A program made the translations under genes and the position numbers. From Actinospineispora acaciae DSM 45401 (GTDB lineage: Bacteria; Actinomycetota; Actinomycetes; Mycobacteriales; Pseudonocardiaceae), in NCBI RefSeq assembly GCF_000620785.1, contig NZ_JIAI01000003.1, forward strand, positions 434,001 to 498,000: a DNA stretch of 64,000 nucleotides, written 5' to 3'. Position 1 is the stretch's first letter. Every line of letters begins with the position of its first letter. The notes under the pieces are model-generated. The model saw only the letters and a list, made by a program, of their open reading frames with translations. It was not told the origin of the DNA and did no database searches. Of the stretch, positions 34,813 through 43,684 are shown in pieces.

Positions 34813-35553
34813 CTACAGTCGATCGCGGTGGAACTCGGGATGCGCGGCCCACCACTCGTCGAACGGGGTCGCCAGGCGCCAGGCCAGCTCGGCCAGCGCT
34901 ACATATCCCCTGGTACTGGACGCGCCGGCGCCCACACCGCCGAGGAAGTGCCCCTCCTTGTCATAGCGCATGTGGAGGATCTCATTGTGCTCGAACACGT
35001 AGAAGTCGCCCGGGTCGAAGAACAGCTCGGCCTCCGGGTGCGTCTGGGTGTCCACGACCCGGACGTCCTGGCCGGCGCGGACGTTGTACGCGTAGCCCCA
35101 CTCAAACTGATAACGCAGGTAGTCGGTGAGTGGAAGCTTCACCACATGCACGTTCCGCCACACGCGGCCGACGGCGGCGTCATCGCGCAGTTCCTGGTAC
35201 CAGCCTTCCAAGAAGGGCGTCATCGGCTTGGGCTCGCCGTTGAGGTAGCACTCGTACTTCCCCTCGTCGCTGGCCACGTTGTAGCGATCAAGGGTCTGGA
35301 CTCGAAGTAGGTCACCAGGGGTTCGACGCCGTTGCTCGAAGTAGTCGTCAAGGTCGGTCGGGCGGACGTGCAGATCAGTCACCTCAGGCAACATCTGAGC
35401 GCTGTCCGGCCAGTGGATACGCGCCTCGTCCGGAGACAGGCTCGGGTCATCCCTGCGGTATCCGACCAGGTCAAACCCACCTTCCACGCGCTCGATCGTC
35501 GGGCATGACTTGAAATCACCACACTCGGCACTGCGTACGATCACCCTCGCCAT
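34813..35553 (-). CDS. DUF6879 family protein
   Basis: 246 residues from the ATG at 35553, with GGGAGG upstream; a longer frame to 35604 lacks it. A conserved block runs YFEQRRRTPGDLLRVQTLD, FLEGWYQELRDD, WRNVHVVKLPLTDYLRYQFEW and LFFDPGDFYVFE, with a C-terminal RYDKEGHFLG. This matches DUF6879, which is frequently linked to DUF5753 regulators. It may recognise a modified peptide or protein, but no activity is known. It is the promoter-proximal gene of a two-gene operon with the XRE regulator. Confidence 0.82.
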   Translation of the reverse strand: MARVIVRSAECGDFKSCPTIERVEGGFDLVGYRRDDPSLSPDEARIHWPDSAQMLPEVTDLHVRPTDLDDYFEQRRRTPGDLLRVQTLDRYNVASDEGKYECYLNGEPKPMTPFLEGWYQELRDDAAVGRVWRNVHVVKLPLTDYLRYQFEWGYAYNVRAGQDVRVVDTQTHPEAELFFDPGDFYVFEHNEILHMRYDKEGHFLGGVGAGASSTRGYVALAELAWRLATPFDEWWAAHPEFHRDRL

Positions 35554-35718
35554 CGCGGCCCTCCCGGTGTGCACTGTGTGAACGTCCAGTCTCCCCGCGT
35601 GCACGACGTCATGTCAATCCACCAATGGAATCTTCTCGAAGTTCTATTTTGACTATGCAATACTACGCGAGTGCTGCGCTCACCATGGCTGGCTTGGATG
35701 ACGTGTCGGAGGGACGGG

Positions 35719-35874
35719 ATGACGCATGCGGTCTCGAACACGGACCTGGGTGGAGCGCTGCGCACGCACGTCAAGGTCTACCGGTCGCTGTGCGGGCATC
35801 GGGTCTTTCCGTGCCCGGCCACCACGCCGATCGGGCCGTTCTGCCCCCTCTGCGGTGCGCTCAGCCGGGCTTGA
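35719..35874 (+). CDS. Tiny Cys/His protein divergent from DUF6879
   Basis: 51 residues from the ATG at 35719, with GGAGGG upstream; an in-frame ATG at 35671 is less likely. It contains RSLCGHRVFPCPA and PFCPLCGALSRA: four cysteines and a His that could form a treble-clef or knuckle zinc site. The gene is divergent from the DUF6879-XRE operon across about 165 bases and its stop abuts the convergent MFS gene. Similar small proteins accompany WhiJ-type loci, but I could not name a family. Confidence 0.6.
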   Translation: MTHAVSNTDLGGALRTHVKVYRSLCGHRVFPCPATTPIGPFCPLCGALSRA

Positions 35875-37080
35875 TCACGAGCGGGGCTGGCGCGGGCCGT
35901 CGCCGATCAGGTACGTGGCGGCGGCCTGGCAGGCGCCGGCGAGCACGAGCACGGACAACGGCACGACGTAGGCCCCGGTCAGGTCCAGCAGCAGGCCCAT
36001 GAGCAGCGGGCCGATGCCGGCGGTGAGGTAGCCGACGCCCAGGGCCAGGCCACTCACCGCACCGGTGCGCGCTGCGTCCGGGCTGCGCCAGGCGATCACC
36101 GAGAGGCCGAGCGCGAAACCGCCGCCCACGCCGACCGCGCCCAGGGCCACCCACAGCCACGGGCCGATCACCGGCGGCAACGGGACGATCAGCACGCCCA
36201 GGGTTCCGACGATCCCGCAGCCCAGGGTCAACGACGTCCAGAAGACCCAGCGTCGGCGTCGCTCGGCCAGCGCCGGCACCAGCAGCGCTACCGGGATCTG
36301 CGCAACGCTCCACAATGCCTGCAGCAGCGCCGCGCGCTGGCTGGGCCAGCCCAGGTGCTGGTAGTACGGGGACAGCCAGGTCAACCAGCCGTAGAACTGC
36401 AGCGACGTCATCGCCATGAACCAGGTGGCCAGCCGCGCGAATCCGTCCCGCCAGGGCAGCGCGGTGTCGGCGCGGCGACCACCCGGTGAGCGGCCGAACC
36501 GCCGGCCCACCGGCCACCACGCCCCGGCGGCCAGCAGCGCGGGCACCGCCCACACCGCCAGCGAGAACGACCAGCCGCCCAGGCCGACGGCGAGCGGCAC
36601 GGCCAGCGCGCTGGTCACCGTGGCGCCGGCCATCATGGACACCACCCAGGCGCCGGTGACGGCACCGGCGCGCTCCGCGAGGTGGCGCTTGACTACGCCG
36701 GTGACCAGCACCCCGGCCCCGCCGATGCCCAGCCCGACCAGCACGCTGCCGGCCAGCAGCGCGGGCAGCGCCGCTACCCCGCGCAGCACGCTCCCGGCCG
36801 CCAGCACCACGATCGACCAGGTCAGCAACCGCTCCCAACCGACCCTGCCAGCCAGCCGAGGCGTCAGGAACGAGCCGACGCCCATCATGACCACCGCGCA
36901 GGCCTGCACCAAGCCGGCCGCACCCGCCGAGATCCCCAGCGCGTCGCGGACCATCTCCAGCAGCGGCGGATAGCCCACCAGCGCGGCCCGCAGGTTCGCG
37001 GCGAGCAGCAGCAGGCCGGCCAGCACCAGCCCGGGGCGTACCGCCGCGCGGCCGGCGACGCCGGGTCGCACCCGGGTCAC
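35875..37080 (-). CDS. MFS transporter, CynX/NimT-like
   Basis: 401 residues from a GTG at 37080 that overlaps the dapC stop (GTGA). About 12 membrane helices. The first-helix motif LLLLAANLRAALVGYPPLL is the mark of the CynX/NimT (cyanate/nitroimidazole) group. The middle loop is Arg-rich (RRFGRSPGGRR). The substrate is unknown; relatives move 2-nitroimidazole, cyanate or small amines outward. It is probably co-transcribed with fdxC and dapC. Confidence 0.85.
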   Translation of the reverse strand: MTRVRPGVAGRAAVRPGLVLAGLLLLAANLRAALVGYPPLLEMVRDALGISAGAAGLVQACAVVMMGVGSFLTPRLAGRVGWERLLTWSIVVLAAGSVLRGVAALPALLAGSVLVGLGIGGAGVLVTGVVKRHLAERAGAVTGAWVVSMMAGATVTSALAVPLAVGLGGWSFSLAVWAVPALLAAGAWWPVGRRFGRSPGGRRADTALPWRDGFARLATWFMAMTSLQFYGWLTWLSPYYQHLGWPSQRAALLQALWSVAQIPVALLVPALAERRRRWVFWTSLTLGCGIVGTLGVLIVPLPPVIGPWLWVALGAVGVGGGFALGLSVIAWRSPDAARTGAVSGLALGVGYLTAGIGPLLMGLLLDLTGAYVVPLSVLVLAGACQAAATYLIGDGPRQPRS

Positions 37081-38186
37081 GGTTCGCGGAGCCTGCGCGC
37101 GGCCTCGTCGATCCGCTCGTCGGTGGCCGTGACGGCCAGCCGCACGTACTCGGCGCCGGACGGGCCGTAGAACTCGCCGGGGGCGGCCAGGATGCCCCGG
37201 GCCGCGAGGCGGTCGATGGTCGCCCGGCAGTGCTCGCCGGCGGTGGCCCACAGGTAGAGCCCGGCCTCGGAGTGCTCGATCTTCAGCCCGGCGGCGGCCA
37301 GCGCTCGCCCCAACCGTTCCCGCCGCGCCCGGTAGAGCGCCCACTGGGTACGGACGTGCTCGTCGTCACGAACTCCGGCGAGCATGGCCGACTGCACCGG
37401 CCGGGGCACGATCATGCCGGCGTGCTTGCGGACCTCCAGCAGCGCGGCGACCAGCCGGGGGTCGCCGGTCACGAACCCGGCCCGGTAGCCGGCCAGGTTC
37501 GACGACTTGGACAGCGAGTGCACCGCGAGCAGGCCGTCGAAGGAACCGTCGCGCACCGACTCGTGCAGCACGGACACCGCCCGGTGCGGCGGGTCGGACA
37601 GCGCCAGGTAGCACTCGTCGGAGGCCACCACCGCGCCGGCCGCGCGGGCGGCGGCCACGGCGGCGCGCAGCTCGGCGGCGCCCTGCACCCGGCCGGTCGG
37701 GTTGGACGGGGAGTTCAGCCAGACCAGCCGGGTGCCCGGCGGTGGCGGCTCACCGTCGGCCAGCCGGACCACGGAAGCGCCGGCCAGCAGCGCGCCCACC
37801 TCGTAGGTCGGGTACGCCAGCGCGGGCAGCGCGACCACGTCGCCGGGGCCGAGCCCGAGCAGCGTGGGCAGCCAGGCCACCAGCTCCTTGGAGCCGATGG
37901 TGGGCAGCACCGCGTCCGGGTCCAGCCCGGTCACGCCGTAGCGGCGCGCCATGGCGTCGACGAACGCGGTGCGCAGCTCCTCGGTGCCCCAGGTGGCCGG
38001 GTAGCCGGGCGCCTGGCCGGGTTCGCTCGCCAGCGCGGCCCTGATCACCTCGGGCACCGGGTCGACCGGCGCGCCGATGGACAGGTCGACGATGCCGCCC
38101 GGGTGGGCGGCGGCGCGGGCCTTGGCCTCGGCCAGGGAGTCCCAGGGGAAGTCCGGCAGTCGCGCGGCGATGTCCGGTCGGCTCAC
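37077..38186 (-). CDS. dapC: N-succinyldiaminopimelate aminotransferase
   Basis: 369 residues. Fold type I aminotransferase: LPTIGSKELVAWLPTLLGLG, ALAYPTYEVGALLAG, WLNSPSNPTGRV, VVASDECYLALSD and the PLP lysine in SLSKSSNLAGYRAGF. It converts N-succinyl-2-amino-6-ketopimelate to N-succinyl-LL-diaminopimelate with glutamate. The fdxC-dapC order is conserved with M. tuberculosis (Rv1177-Rv1178), supporting DapC over other aminotransferases. dapD and dapE are elsewhere in the window. Confidence 0.92.
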   Translation of the reverse strand: MSRPDIAARLPDFPWDSLAEAKARAAAHPGGIVDLSIGAPVDPVPEVIRAALASEPGQAPGYPATWGTEELRTAFVDAMARRYGVTGLDPDAVLPTIGSKELVAWLPTLLGLGPGDVVALPALAYPTYEVGALLAGASVVRLADGEPPPPGTRLVWLNSPSNPTGRVQGAAELRAAVAAARAAGAVVASDECYLALSDPPHRAVSVLHESVRDGSFDGLLAVHSLSKSSNLAGYRAGFVTGDPRLVAALLEVRKHAGMIVPRPVQSAMLAGVRDDEHVRTQWALYRARRERLGRALAAAGLKIEHSEAGLYLWATAGEHCRATIDRLAARGILAAPGEFYGPSGAEYVRLAVTATDERIDEAARRLREP

Positions 38187-38193
38187 CTGTCGG

Positions 38194-38520
38194 TCACTCG
38201 TCGTGCTCCTGCGGCGGCAGGTCGGTGACCGGCTTCACATCCCGGTCGACCAGGCCGACCTTGGAGGCGCCACCCGGCGAACCCAGCTCGTCGAAGAAGT
38301 CCACGTTCGCCTTGGTGTACTCCGACCACTGGTCCGGGACGTCGTCCTCGTAGTAGATGGCTTCCACCGGGCACACCGGCTCGCAGGCGCCGCAGTCGAC
38401 GCACTCGTCCGGGTGGATGTACAGCATCCGGGCGCCCTCGTAGATGCAGTCGACCGGACACTCCTCGATGCACGCCTTGTCCTTGAGGTCGACGCATGGC
38501 TCGGCGATCACATAGGTCAC
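38194..38520 (-). CDS. fdxC: Seven-iron ferredoxin
   Basis: 108 residues from a GTG with AGGAG nine bases upstream. The N-terminal half carries one 3Fe-4S motif ([17 protein letters not shown]) and one 4Fe-4S motif ([12 protein letters not shown]), as in FdxA/FdxC ferredoxins. The C-terminal extension ([20 protein letters not shown]) is typical of the actinobacterial form. It serves as a soluble electron carrier. It lies 7 bases upstream of dapC. Confidence 0.94.
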   Translation of the reverse strand: MTYVIAEPCVDLKDKACIEECPVDCIYEGARMLYIHPDECVDCGACEPVCPVEAIYYEDDVPDQWSEYTKANVDFFDELGSPGGASKVGLVDRDVKPVTDLPPQEHDE

Positions 38521-38612
38521 GGCGGTTTCTCCTGCGGTGGATGCTACGGCGGTTCGGCGTTACTAACCGTCAGTATGTCTGCTCGCCCGGCGGAGTGTGC
38601 ACTGAGGTGGCC

Positions 38613-39683
38613 ATGAGAGAGGGCGGAATCACCCCGGGGGTAGGGCAGGATCGTGTAGTGGGCACTGGGGCGGAGGGGGCGGTGGCGGAAAACAACACAG
38701 TCAATGGACTAGTGGAGCTGGCGGGGCTGGTGGGCAGGCGGGTCGCGCTGCGGCATCGGCTGGGTACGGAGGACGGCCGGCCGCTGTACACCGACGCCGT
38801 CGGCGAGCTGGCCGACGACGGGCCGGAGGCCGTGCTGGTGCACACCAGGCGCGGACAGGTGCGGGTGGCCAGGGACGCGGTGGTCGCGGTCAGGGAGATT
38901 CCGCCGCCGGTGCCCCGGCGGCCGTCCTGGGCGGCGGTGGCGCGGCTGGAGAACGTCTGCGCGGACGCCTGGCCGGCGCCGCTGGAGCGCCCGCTCGGGC
39001 AGTGGCGGCTGCGGGCGGCGGGTGGGTTCACCGCGCGGGCCAACTCGGCGCTGGCGGTCGGCGACCCGGGGCGGCCGGTGGCGGACGCGCTGGCGGAGGT
39101 GGTCGGGTTCGCGGACGAGCACGGGGTTGAGCCGCGCGCGCAGGTGCCGCGCGACTCGCCGTGGCACCGGAACCTGGCCGCGCACGGGTGGGTGCTCGAC
39201 GAACGGCACGCGGCGGGCGCGGAGGTCAGCGTGCTGGTCACCGAGCTGTCCGAGCTGACCGGGCTGGCCGAGCCGTCCGGCGGGTTGCGGCTGGCCGTGG
39301 AGGAGAACCCCGGTGAGGACTGGTGGCGGCTGGCCGGGGACGCCCCGGTGACCGCCGCACAGCGCCACGTGCTCACCGCGCCCGGGCTGGCGCACGTCGG
39401 GTTCGGGGTGGCCTCGGATGCGGCGGACGCGGTGATCGGCGCGGTGCGGCTGGCGGTGCTGGACGAGCACCTGCATGTGGCACGGCTGGCGGTCGCGCCC
39501 GAGCACCGGCGGCGCGGGGTGGCGGTGGCGCTGACGGGCGCGGCGGCGCGGTGGGCGGCGGCGCGGTCCGCGCGGTGGTGCGTGCTCCAGGTAGCCGACC
39601 ACAACACCGCCGCGCTCGGGCTGTACCGGCGGCTGGGCTTCCGGCCGCACCACCGGTACGTCTACCTGCGCCCGCCGGGGTGA
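38613..39683 (+). CDS. GNAT acetyltransferase, Rv0428c-like, with N-terminal SH3-like domain
   Basis: 356 residues from the ATG at 38613 (GAGGTGG upstream); a GTG at 38682 with GGAGGG is equally plausible and would give 333 residues. The N-terminal part (LAGLVGRRVALRHRLG, AVLVHTRRGQVRVARDAVVAVREI) resembles the SH3-like domain of the cg3035/Rv0428c family. The GNAT core has acetyl-CoA motif A (LAVAPEHRRRGVAVALTGAA) and the C-terminal NTAALGLYRRLGFRPHHRY. It should acetylate an amine; protein acetylation was proposed for Rv0428c, as I recall. It is divergent from fdxC. Confidence 0.85.
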   Translation: MREGGITPGVGQDRVVGTGAEGAVAENNTVNGLVELAGLVGRRVALRHRLGTEDGRPLYTDAVGELADDGPEAVLVHTRRGQVRVARDAVVAVREIPPPVPRRPSWAAVARLENVCADAWPAPLERPLGQWRLRAAGGFTARANSALAVGDPGRPVADALAEVVGFADEHGVEPRAQVPRDSPWHRNLAAHGWVLDERHAAGAEVSVLVTELSELTGLAEPSGGLRLAVEENPGEDWWRLAGDAPVTAAQRHVLTAPGLAHVGFGVASDAADAVIGAVRLAVLDEHLHVARLAVAPEHRRRGVAVALTGAAARWAAARSARWCVLQVADHNTAALGLYRRLGFRPHHRYVYLRPPG

Positions 39684-39693
39684 GGCCGCGCGG

Positions 39694-40122
39694 TCAGGAG
39701 GTGCGCTCCAGGATGACCACCGGGATGTCCCGGTCGGTGCGGCCCTGGTACTCCTCGTACGGCGGGTAGACGCCGACCATGGTGCGCCACAGCGCGGGCT
39801 TCTCCTCGGGGGTCGCGGTGCGGGCTCGGGCGGTGAACTTCTCCGGCCCTACTTGCAGCTGGACCTCGGGGTTCGCGGTCAGGTTGCGGTACCAGAGCGG
39901 GTGCTCGGGCAGGCCGCCCTGCGAGGCGACGAGCAGGTAGTTCTCGCCGTCCCTGCCGTAGATCAGCGCGGTGCGGCGTGGGGTGCCGGAGCGGCGGCCG
40001 ATCGTGGTGAGCAGCAGGGTCGGGTAGCCGTTCCAGTCGTGGCCGTCGGCGCCGTTGGTGGCGAGGTAGCGCTGGATGTGCTCGTTGACCCAGTCGCGCG
40101 GGCTGTTCGTGGTCTCCGTCAT
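39694..40122 (-). CDS. Deazaflavin (F420)-dependent nitroreductase-family protein
   Basis: 142 residues. Split beta-barrel family of Ddn: LLLTTIGRRSGTPRRTALIYGRDGENYLLVAS contains the F420-binding strand and RSG loop. NLTANPEVQLQVG and MVGVYPPYEEYQGRTDRDIPVVILE complete the pattern. These enzymes use reduced F420 for quinone or nitro reduction. A monocistronic gene, convergent with the GNAT gene. The substrate is unknown. Confidence 0.9.
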   Translation of the reverse strand: MTETTNSPRDWVNEHIQRYLATNGADGHDWNGYPTLLLTTIGRRSGTPRRTALIYGRDGENYLLVASQGGLPEHPLWYRNLTANPEVQLQVGPEKFTARARTATPEEKPALWRTMVGVYPPYEEYQGRTDRDIPVVILERTS

Positions 40123-40152
40123 ATCAGAAGACGGTAATACGGTTCGGGTGGG

Positions 40153-40716
40153 TCAGTCCGGTGGCGACACGGACGAGGTGGGTGGCGCCGGCGGGTCGGA
40201 GGAGGGTGGCGCGGGCGGGCGGGTGGGGCGCAGCATTCGGCCGATCCGGAACGCGGCCGGCAGCACGGCGGCGGCCAGCAGCAACAGCGCCGACAGGTCG
40301 CCGACCAGCAGCACGTCCCCGCCCGGCCCGGCGAAGGCCAGCACGCCGCAGGTCAGGAACCACAGCCCGAGCGGCGCCGCGGCCCAGCGCGGCCCGGCCA
40401 GCTCGCCGACCCGGCGCACCAGCCACGGCGAGCTCATCAACGCCACCAGCGCGCTGAGCGGCAGCGGGACGCCCCCGACCGACGCGGTCACGAACATCAT
40501 CTCCAGGATGGCCAGGAGCACGGCGTCGACCAGGAGCACGAACACCACCAGCATGGCGTGCGCCCGGTCGGCCGCCGCCTGCGCCCGGTCCGCGACGGCC
40601 GAGCCGTCCAGCGCCGTGCGGCGTTCCAGGAACACCGCCGGTTCCTCCGACGCGGAACCGGACTCGGACGGCGACGGCGCGCGCTGCTCGTCCGACACCG
40701 CTCGATCGTCGGTCAT
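40153..40716 (-). CDS. Small multi-helix membrane protein beside mshB
   Basis: 187 residues; the ATG at 40716 overlaps the mshB stop (ATGA). After a charged N-terminal region of about 50 residues there are four hydrophobic segments (including MLVVFVLLVDAVLLAILEMM and LSALLLLAAAVLPAAF) and a Pro/Ser-rich tail. It resembles an unnamed family found after mshB in actinobacteria. Coupled translation suggests a membrane partner, but nothing supports a role in mycothiol synthesis directly. Confidence 0.7.
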   Translation of the reverse strand: MTDDRAVSDEQRAPSPSESGSASEEPAVFLERRTALDGSAVADRAQAAADRAHAMLVVFVLLVDAVLLAILEMMFVTASVGGVPLPLSALVALMSSPWLVRRVGELAGPRWAAAPLGLWFLTCGVLAFAGPGGDVLLVGDLSALLLLAAAVLPAAFRIGRMLRPTRPPAPPSSDPPAPPTSSVSPPD

Positions 40717-41615
40717 GACGGCTCGACCCCCTCGAACAGGTCGGTCTCGTCCAGCGAACCGCGCCCTGCGTCGACTCGAGCCCCGACCAGCGTGAAGTAC
40801 TCGGTGGCCAGCACCGGCTGGGCCAGCTCGTTGGTGAGCGCGAACGCGCGCTGCCCGGCGTGCTCCCAGACGCCCAGCTGGGTGGCGTGCGCGCGCAGGG
40901 CGGCGAGCTTGGCGCCGAGCACGGCGGAGACGTCCACCCGGGTGGTCACCGAGGAGTCGGGCACGGACGCCAGCTCCTCCGGCTCCGCGGGCCGCCACGG
41001 CAGCCCGTGCTCGCGCGCGCCCGCGAGCCCCTCCAGCCCGTCGAACAGCGCGCCGTGCGGCAGCACCGTCCAGTAGACCTTGCGCACGCTCGGTGCCGTG
41101 GCGGTGGCCGCCATGGTGATCTCGTGTGCCCGCACGTGGTCAGGATGCCCGTAGCCGCCGCTCGGGTCGTAGCCGACCACCACCTGCGGCCGGACCTCGG
41201 CCATGACCTTGGCCAGCGCCTCGACCTGTTCGGCGCGCGCGCCCGGCGCACAGAACGCCCTGGGATGCAGCTCGCCGGGCGGTGGCGCGCCCGCCCGACC
41301 GCCCGCGAGCACCACCATCCCGGAGTCCCGCCAGCGCCCGACCCCGCCGAGGAACCGCTGGTCGGACAGCCCGAGCGCGGCGCGCGCGGCGGCCAGCTCG
41401 CCCATCCGGTATCCGCCGAGCTGATCGGCGTGCTCGGCGGCCAGCCCGGCCAGCTCGGGCACCATCACCTCGCCCCGCTCGCCCAGCGTGCAGGTGACCA
41501 GCGTCACGTGCGTGTCCGGCGCCGCCGCGTACCGCGCGATGGTCCCGCCGGTCGCGATCGTCTCGTCGTCCGGATGCGCGTGCACCAGCAACAGCCGCCG
41601 CCCGTTTTCCGCCAC
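40713..41615 (-). CDS. mshB: GlcNAc-Ins deacetylase of mycothiol synthesis
   Basis: 300 residues; GTG start. The zinc site LVHAHPDDETIATGG (His14 and Asp17, with the base Asp16) and GYGHPDHVRAHEITM mark the LmbE-like deacetylase fold; RYAAAPDTHVTLVTCTLGERGEV and the PELAGLAAEHADQLGGYR loop match MshB rather than Mca. It deacetylates 1-O-(2-acetamido-2-deoxyglucosyl)-inositol in mycothiol synthesis. Length agrees with M. tuberculosis MshB (Rv1170). Other mycothiol genes are not in the window. Confidence 0.92.
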   Translation of the reverse strand: MAENGRRLLLVHAHPDDETIATGGTIARYAAAPDTHVTLVTCTLGERGEVMVPELAGLAAEHADQLGGYRMGELAAARAALGLSDQRFLGGVGRWRDSGMVVLAGGRAGAPPPGELHPRAFCAPGARAEQVEALAKVMAEVRPQVVVGYDPSGGYGHPDHVRAHEITMAATATAPSVRKVYWTVLPHGALFDGLEGLAGAREHGLPWRPAEPEELASVPDSSVTTRVDVSAVLGAKLAALRAHATQLGVWEHAGQRAFALTNELAQPVLATEYFTLVGARVDAGRGSLDETDLFEGVEPS

Positions 41616-41642
41616 CGCCGCACCCTAAGCCCCGGCGCGGCG

Positions 41643-42668
41643 TCAGCGGGACGCGCGGGCGCCGGCGAGCGCGGACTCCAGGGGTTCGGGGAAGTGGCAG
41701 GCCGCCTTCTGGGCCGAGCCGCGCACCGGCGCGAGCGGCGGTTCCTCGGCGGCGCAGATGTCCTGGGCCTTCCAGCAGCGGGTGCGGAACCGGCAGCCGG
41801 ACGGCGGGTTCAGCGGGCTGGGCACGTCGCCGGTGAGCATGATCCGCTCGCGGCGGCGCTCGGCGATCGGGTCCGGCACCGGCGCGGCGGACAGCAGCGC
41901 CTGCGTGTACGGATGTCGGGCGTCGGCGTAGATCTCGTCCCTGGTGCCGGTCTCGACGATCTTGCCGAGGTACATCACGGCCACCCGGTCCGAGATGTGC
42001 CGCACCACCGACAGGTTGTGCGCGATGAACAGGTACGCCACCCCCAGCCGCTCGCGCAGCGAGGCCAGCAGGTTGACCACGCCGGCCTGCACCGAGACGT
42101 CCAGCGCGGACACCGGCTCGTCCAGCACCACCAGCCGGGGCCGCAGCGCCAGCGCGCGGGCGATGCCGATCCGCTGGCGCTGCCCGCCGGAGAACTCGTG
42201 CGGGTAGCGGTTGCGGTGCTCCGGGTTGAGCCCGACGATCTGGAGCAGCTCGTCCACCCTGCCCTGCACGTCGACGTCGACCTGGGGGTGGATCTCGAAC
42301 GGCTCGGCGACGATGTTGTTCACCGTCCAGCGCGGGTTCAGCGACGCGTACGGGTCCTGGAACACGATCTGCAGGTCGCGGCGCAGCGCCCGCATCCGCC
42401 GGTCGCCGGCCGTGGTCAGCTCCTCGCCGCCGAAGCGCACCGACCCGGACGTCGGCTCGTGCAGCCGCAGGATGCACCGCCCGACCGTGGACTTCCCGCA
42501 GCCGGACTCGCCGACCAGCCCGAGCGTCTCCCCCGACCGCAGGTCCAGCGACACACCGTCCACCGCGCGCAGCTGGCCCACCGTGCGCGGGATGATCCCG
42601 CCGCCGCGCACCGGGAAGTCCTTCACCAGGTCGCGCACCTCGAGCAGCGAGCGGGTGGACGTGCTCAC
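41643..42668 (-). CDS. oppF: Oligopeptide ABC transporter ATPase (OppF-like)
   Basis: 341 residues from a GTG overlapping the OppD-like stop. Walker [14 protein letters not shown]-loop [15 protein letters not shown], signature [16 protein letters not shown], Walker [15 protein letters not shown] and H-loop [10 protein letters not shown] are intact. The C-terminal oligopeptide/dipeptide extension with [20 protein letters not shown] can carry an Fe-S or zinc site. It energises the importer formed with the other four genes. Confidence 0.92.
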   Translation of the reverse strand: MSTSTRSLLEVRDLVKDFPVRGGGIIPRTVGQLRAVDGVSLDLRSGETLGLVGESGCGKSTVGRCILRLHEPTSGSVRFGGEELTTAGDRRMRALRRDLQIVFQDPYASLNPRWTVNNIVAEPFEIHPQVDVDVQGRVDELLQIVGLNPEHRNRYPHEFSGGQRQRIGIARALALRPRLVVLDEPVSALDVSVQAGVVNLLASLRERLGVAYLFIAHNLSVVRHISDRVAVMYLGKIVETGTRDEIYADARHPYTQALLSAAPVPDPIAERRRERIMLTGDVPSPLNPPSGCRFRTRCWKAQDICAAEEPPLAPVRGSAQKAACHFPEPLESALAGARASR

Positions 42669-43684
42669 GAGGCCTCCTCGGTGAGCTGCCGGTCGAAGAT
42701 CCGCCCGGCCAGCTCGTCACCGGACAGCTCCGACCAGCGCACGCACCGCGTGAGATGCCCCTTCGCGGCCGCCGCCAGCTCCGGCTCGTCCTCCCGGCAA
42801 CGGTCCTGGACCAGCGGGCAACGCGGCCCGAACGAGCACCCCGGCGGCAGGTGCAGCGGCGAGGGCGGCGCGCCCGCGATCGGCGTGAGCCGCTGCCCGA
42901 CCTGCTCCGGGTTCGGCACCGACCCGAGCAGCCCCACCGTGTACGGCATCCGCGGATGCGCGAACAGCTCGTCCACGCCGGCGGACTCCACCACGGTGCC
43001 CCCGTACATCACCAGCACCCGGTTCGCCATGCCGGCCACCACGCCCAGGTCGTGGGTGATCATCATGACGGCGGCGCCTGCCTCGGTGGCGGCCTCGGTC
43101 AGGGTCTCCAGGATCTGCGCCTGCACGGTGACGTCCAGCGCGGTGGTCGGCTCGTCCGCGATGATCAGCTCCGGGCCGTTGATGATGGCCATCGCGATCA
43201 TCGCGCGCTGCCGCATGCCGCCGGAGAACTCGTGCGGGTACTGCCGCGCGCGGCGCCCCGGCTCCGGGATGCCGACCCGCTCCAGCGCCTCGACGGCCTT
43301 GCGGTTCGCCTCCCGCCGCCGGGCCTTGTTGTGCGCCCGATACGCCTCGGCCAGCTGCCAGCCCACCGGGTACACCGGGTTCAGCGAGGTCATCGGGTCC
43401 TGGAAGATCATCGCGAGCCGGCTCCCGCGCAGCTTGCGCAGGTCGTCCGCGCCGCCGCCGACCAGCTCGGTGCCGTCCAGCAGGATCGACCCGCGCACCG
43501 TGGCGTTGCGCGGCAGCAGCCCCATCACCGCCTGCGCGGTGACCGACTTGCCGCACCCGGACTCGCCCACCACCCCGAGCACCTCACCGGCGCCCAGCGA
43601 CAGCGACACCTCCCGCACCGCGCGCACCAGGCCGTCCTCGGTGTGGAAGTCCACCGAGAGGCCGTCCACCTCCAGGAGGGTCAT
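42665..43684 (-). CDS. oppD: Oligopeptide ABC transporter ATPase (OppD-like)
   Basis: 339 residues from the ATG at 43684, which overlaps the permease stop (ATGA). Walker [17 protein letters not shown], signature [15 protein letters not shown], Walker [15 protein letters not shown]-loop [11 protein letters not shown]-terminal [14 protein letters not shown]. It pairs with OppF as the heterodimeric motor. A long upstream open frame was rejected because it lies inside the permease gene. Confidence 0.92.
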   Translation of the reverse strand: MTLLEVDGLSVDFHTEDGLVRAVREVSLSLGAGEVLGVVGESGCGKSVTAQAVMGLLPRNATVRGSILLDGTELVGGGADDLRKLRGSRLAMIFQDPMTSLNPVYPVGWQLAEAYRAHNKARRREANRKAVEALERVGIPEPGRRARQYPHEFSGGMRQRAMIAMAIINGPELIIADEPTTALDVTVQAQILETLTEAATEAGAAVMMITHDLGVVAGMANRVLVMYGGTVVESAGVDELFAHPRMPYTVGLLGSVPNPEQVGQRLTPIAGAPPSPLHLPPGCSFGPRCPLVQDRCREDEPELAAAAKGHLTRCVRWSELSGDELAGRIFDRQLTEEAS

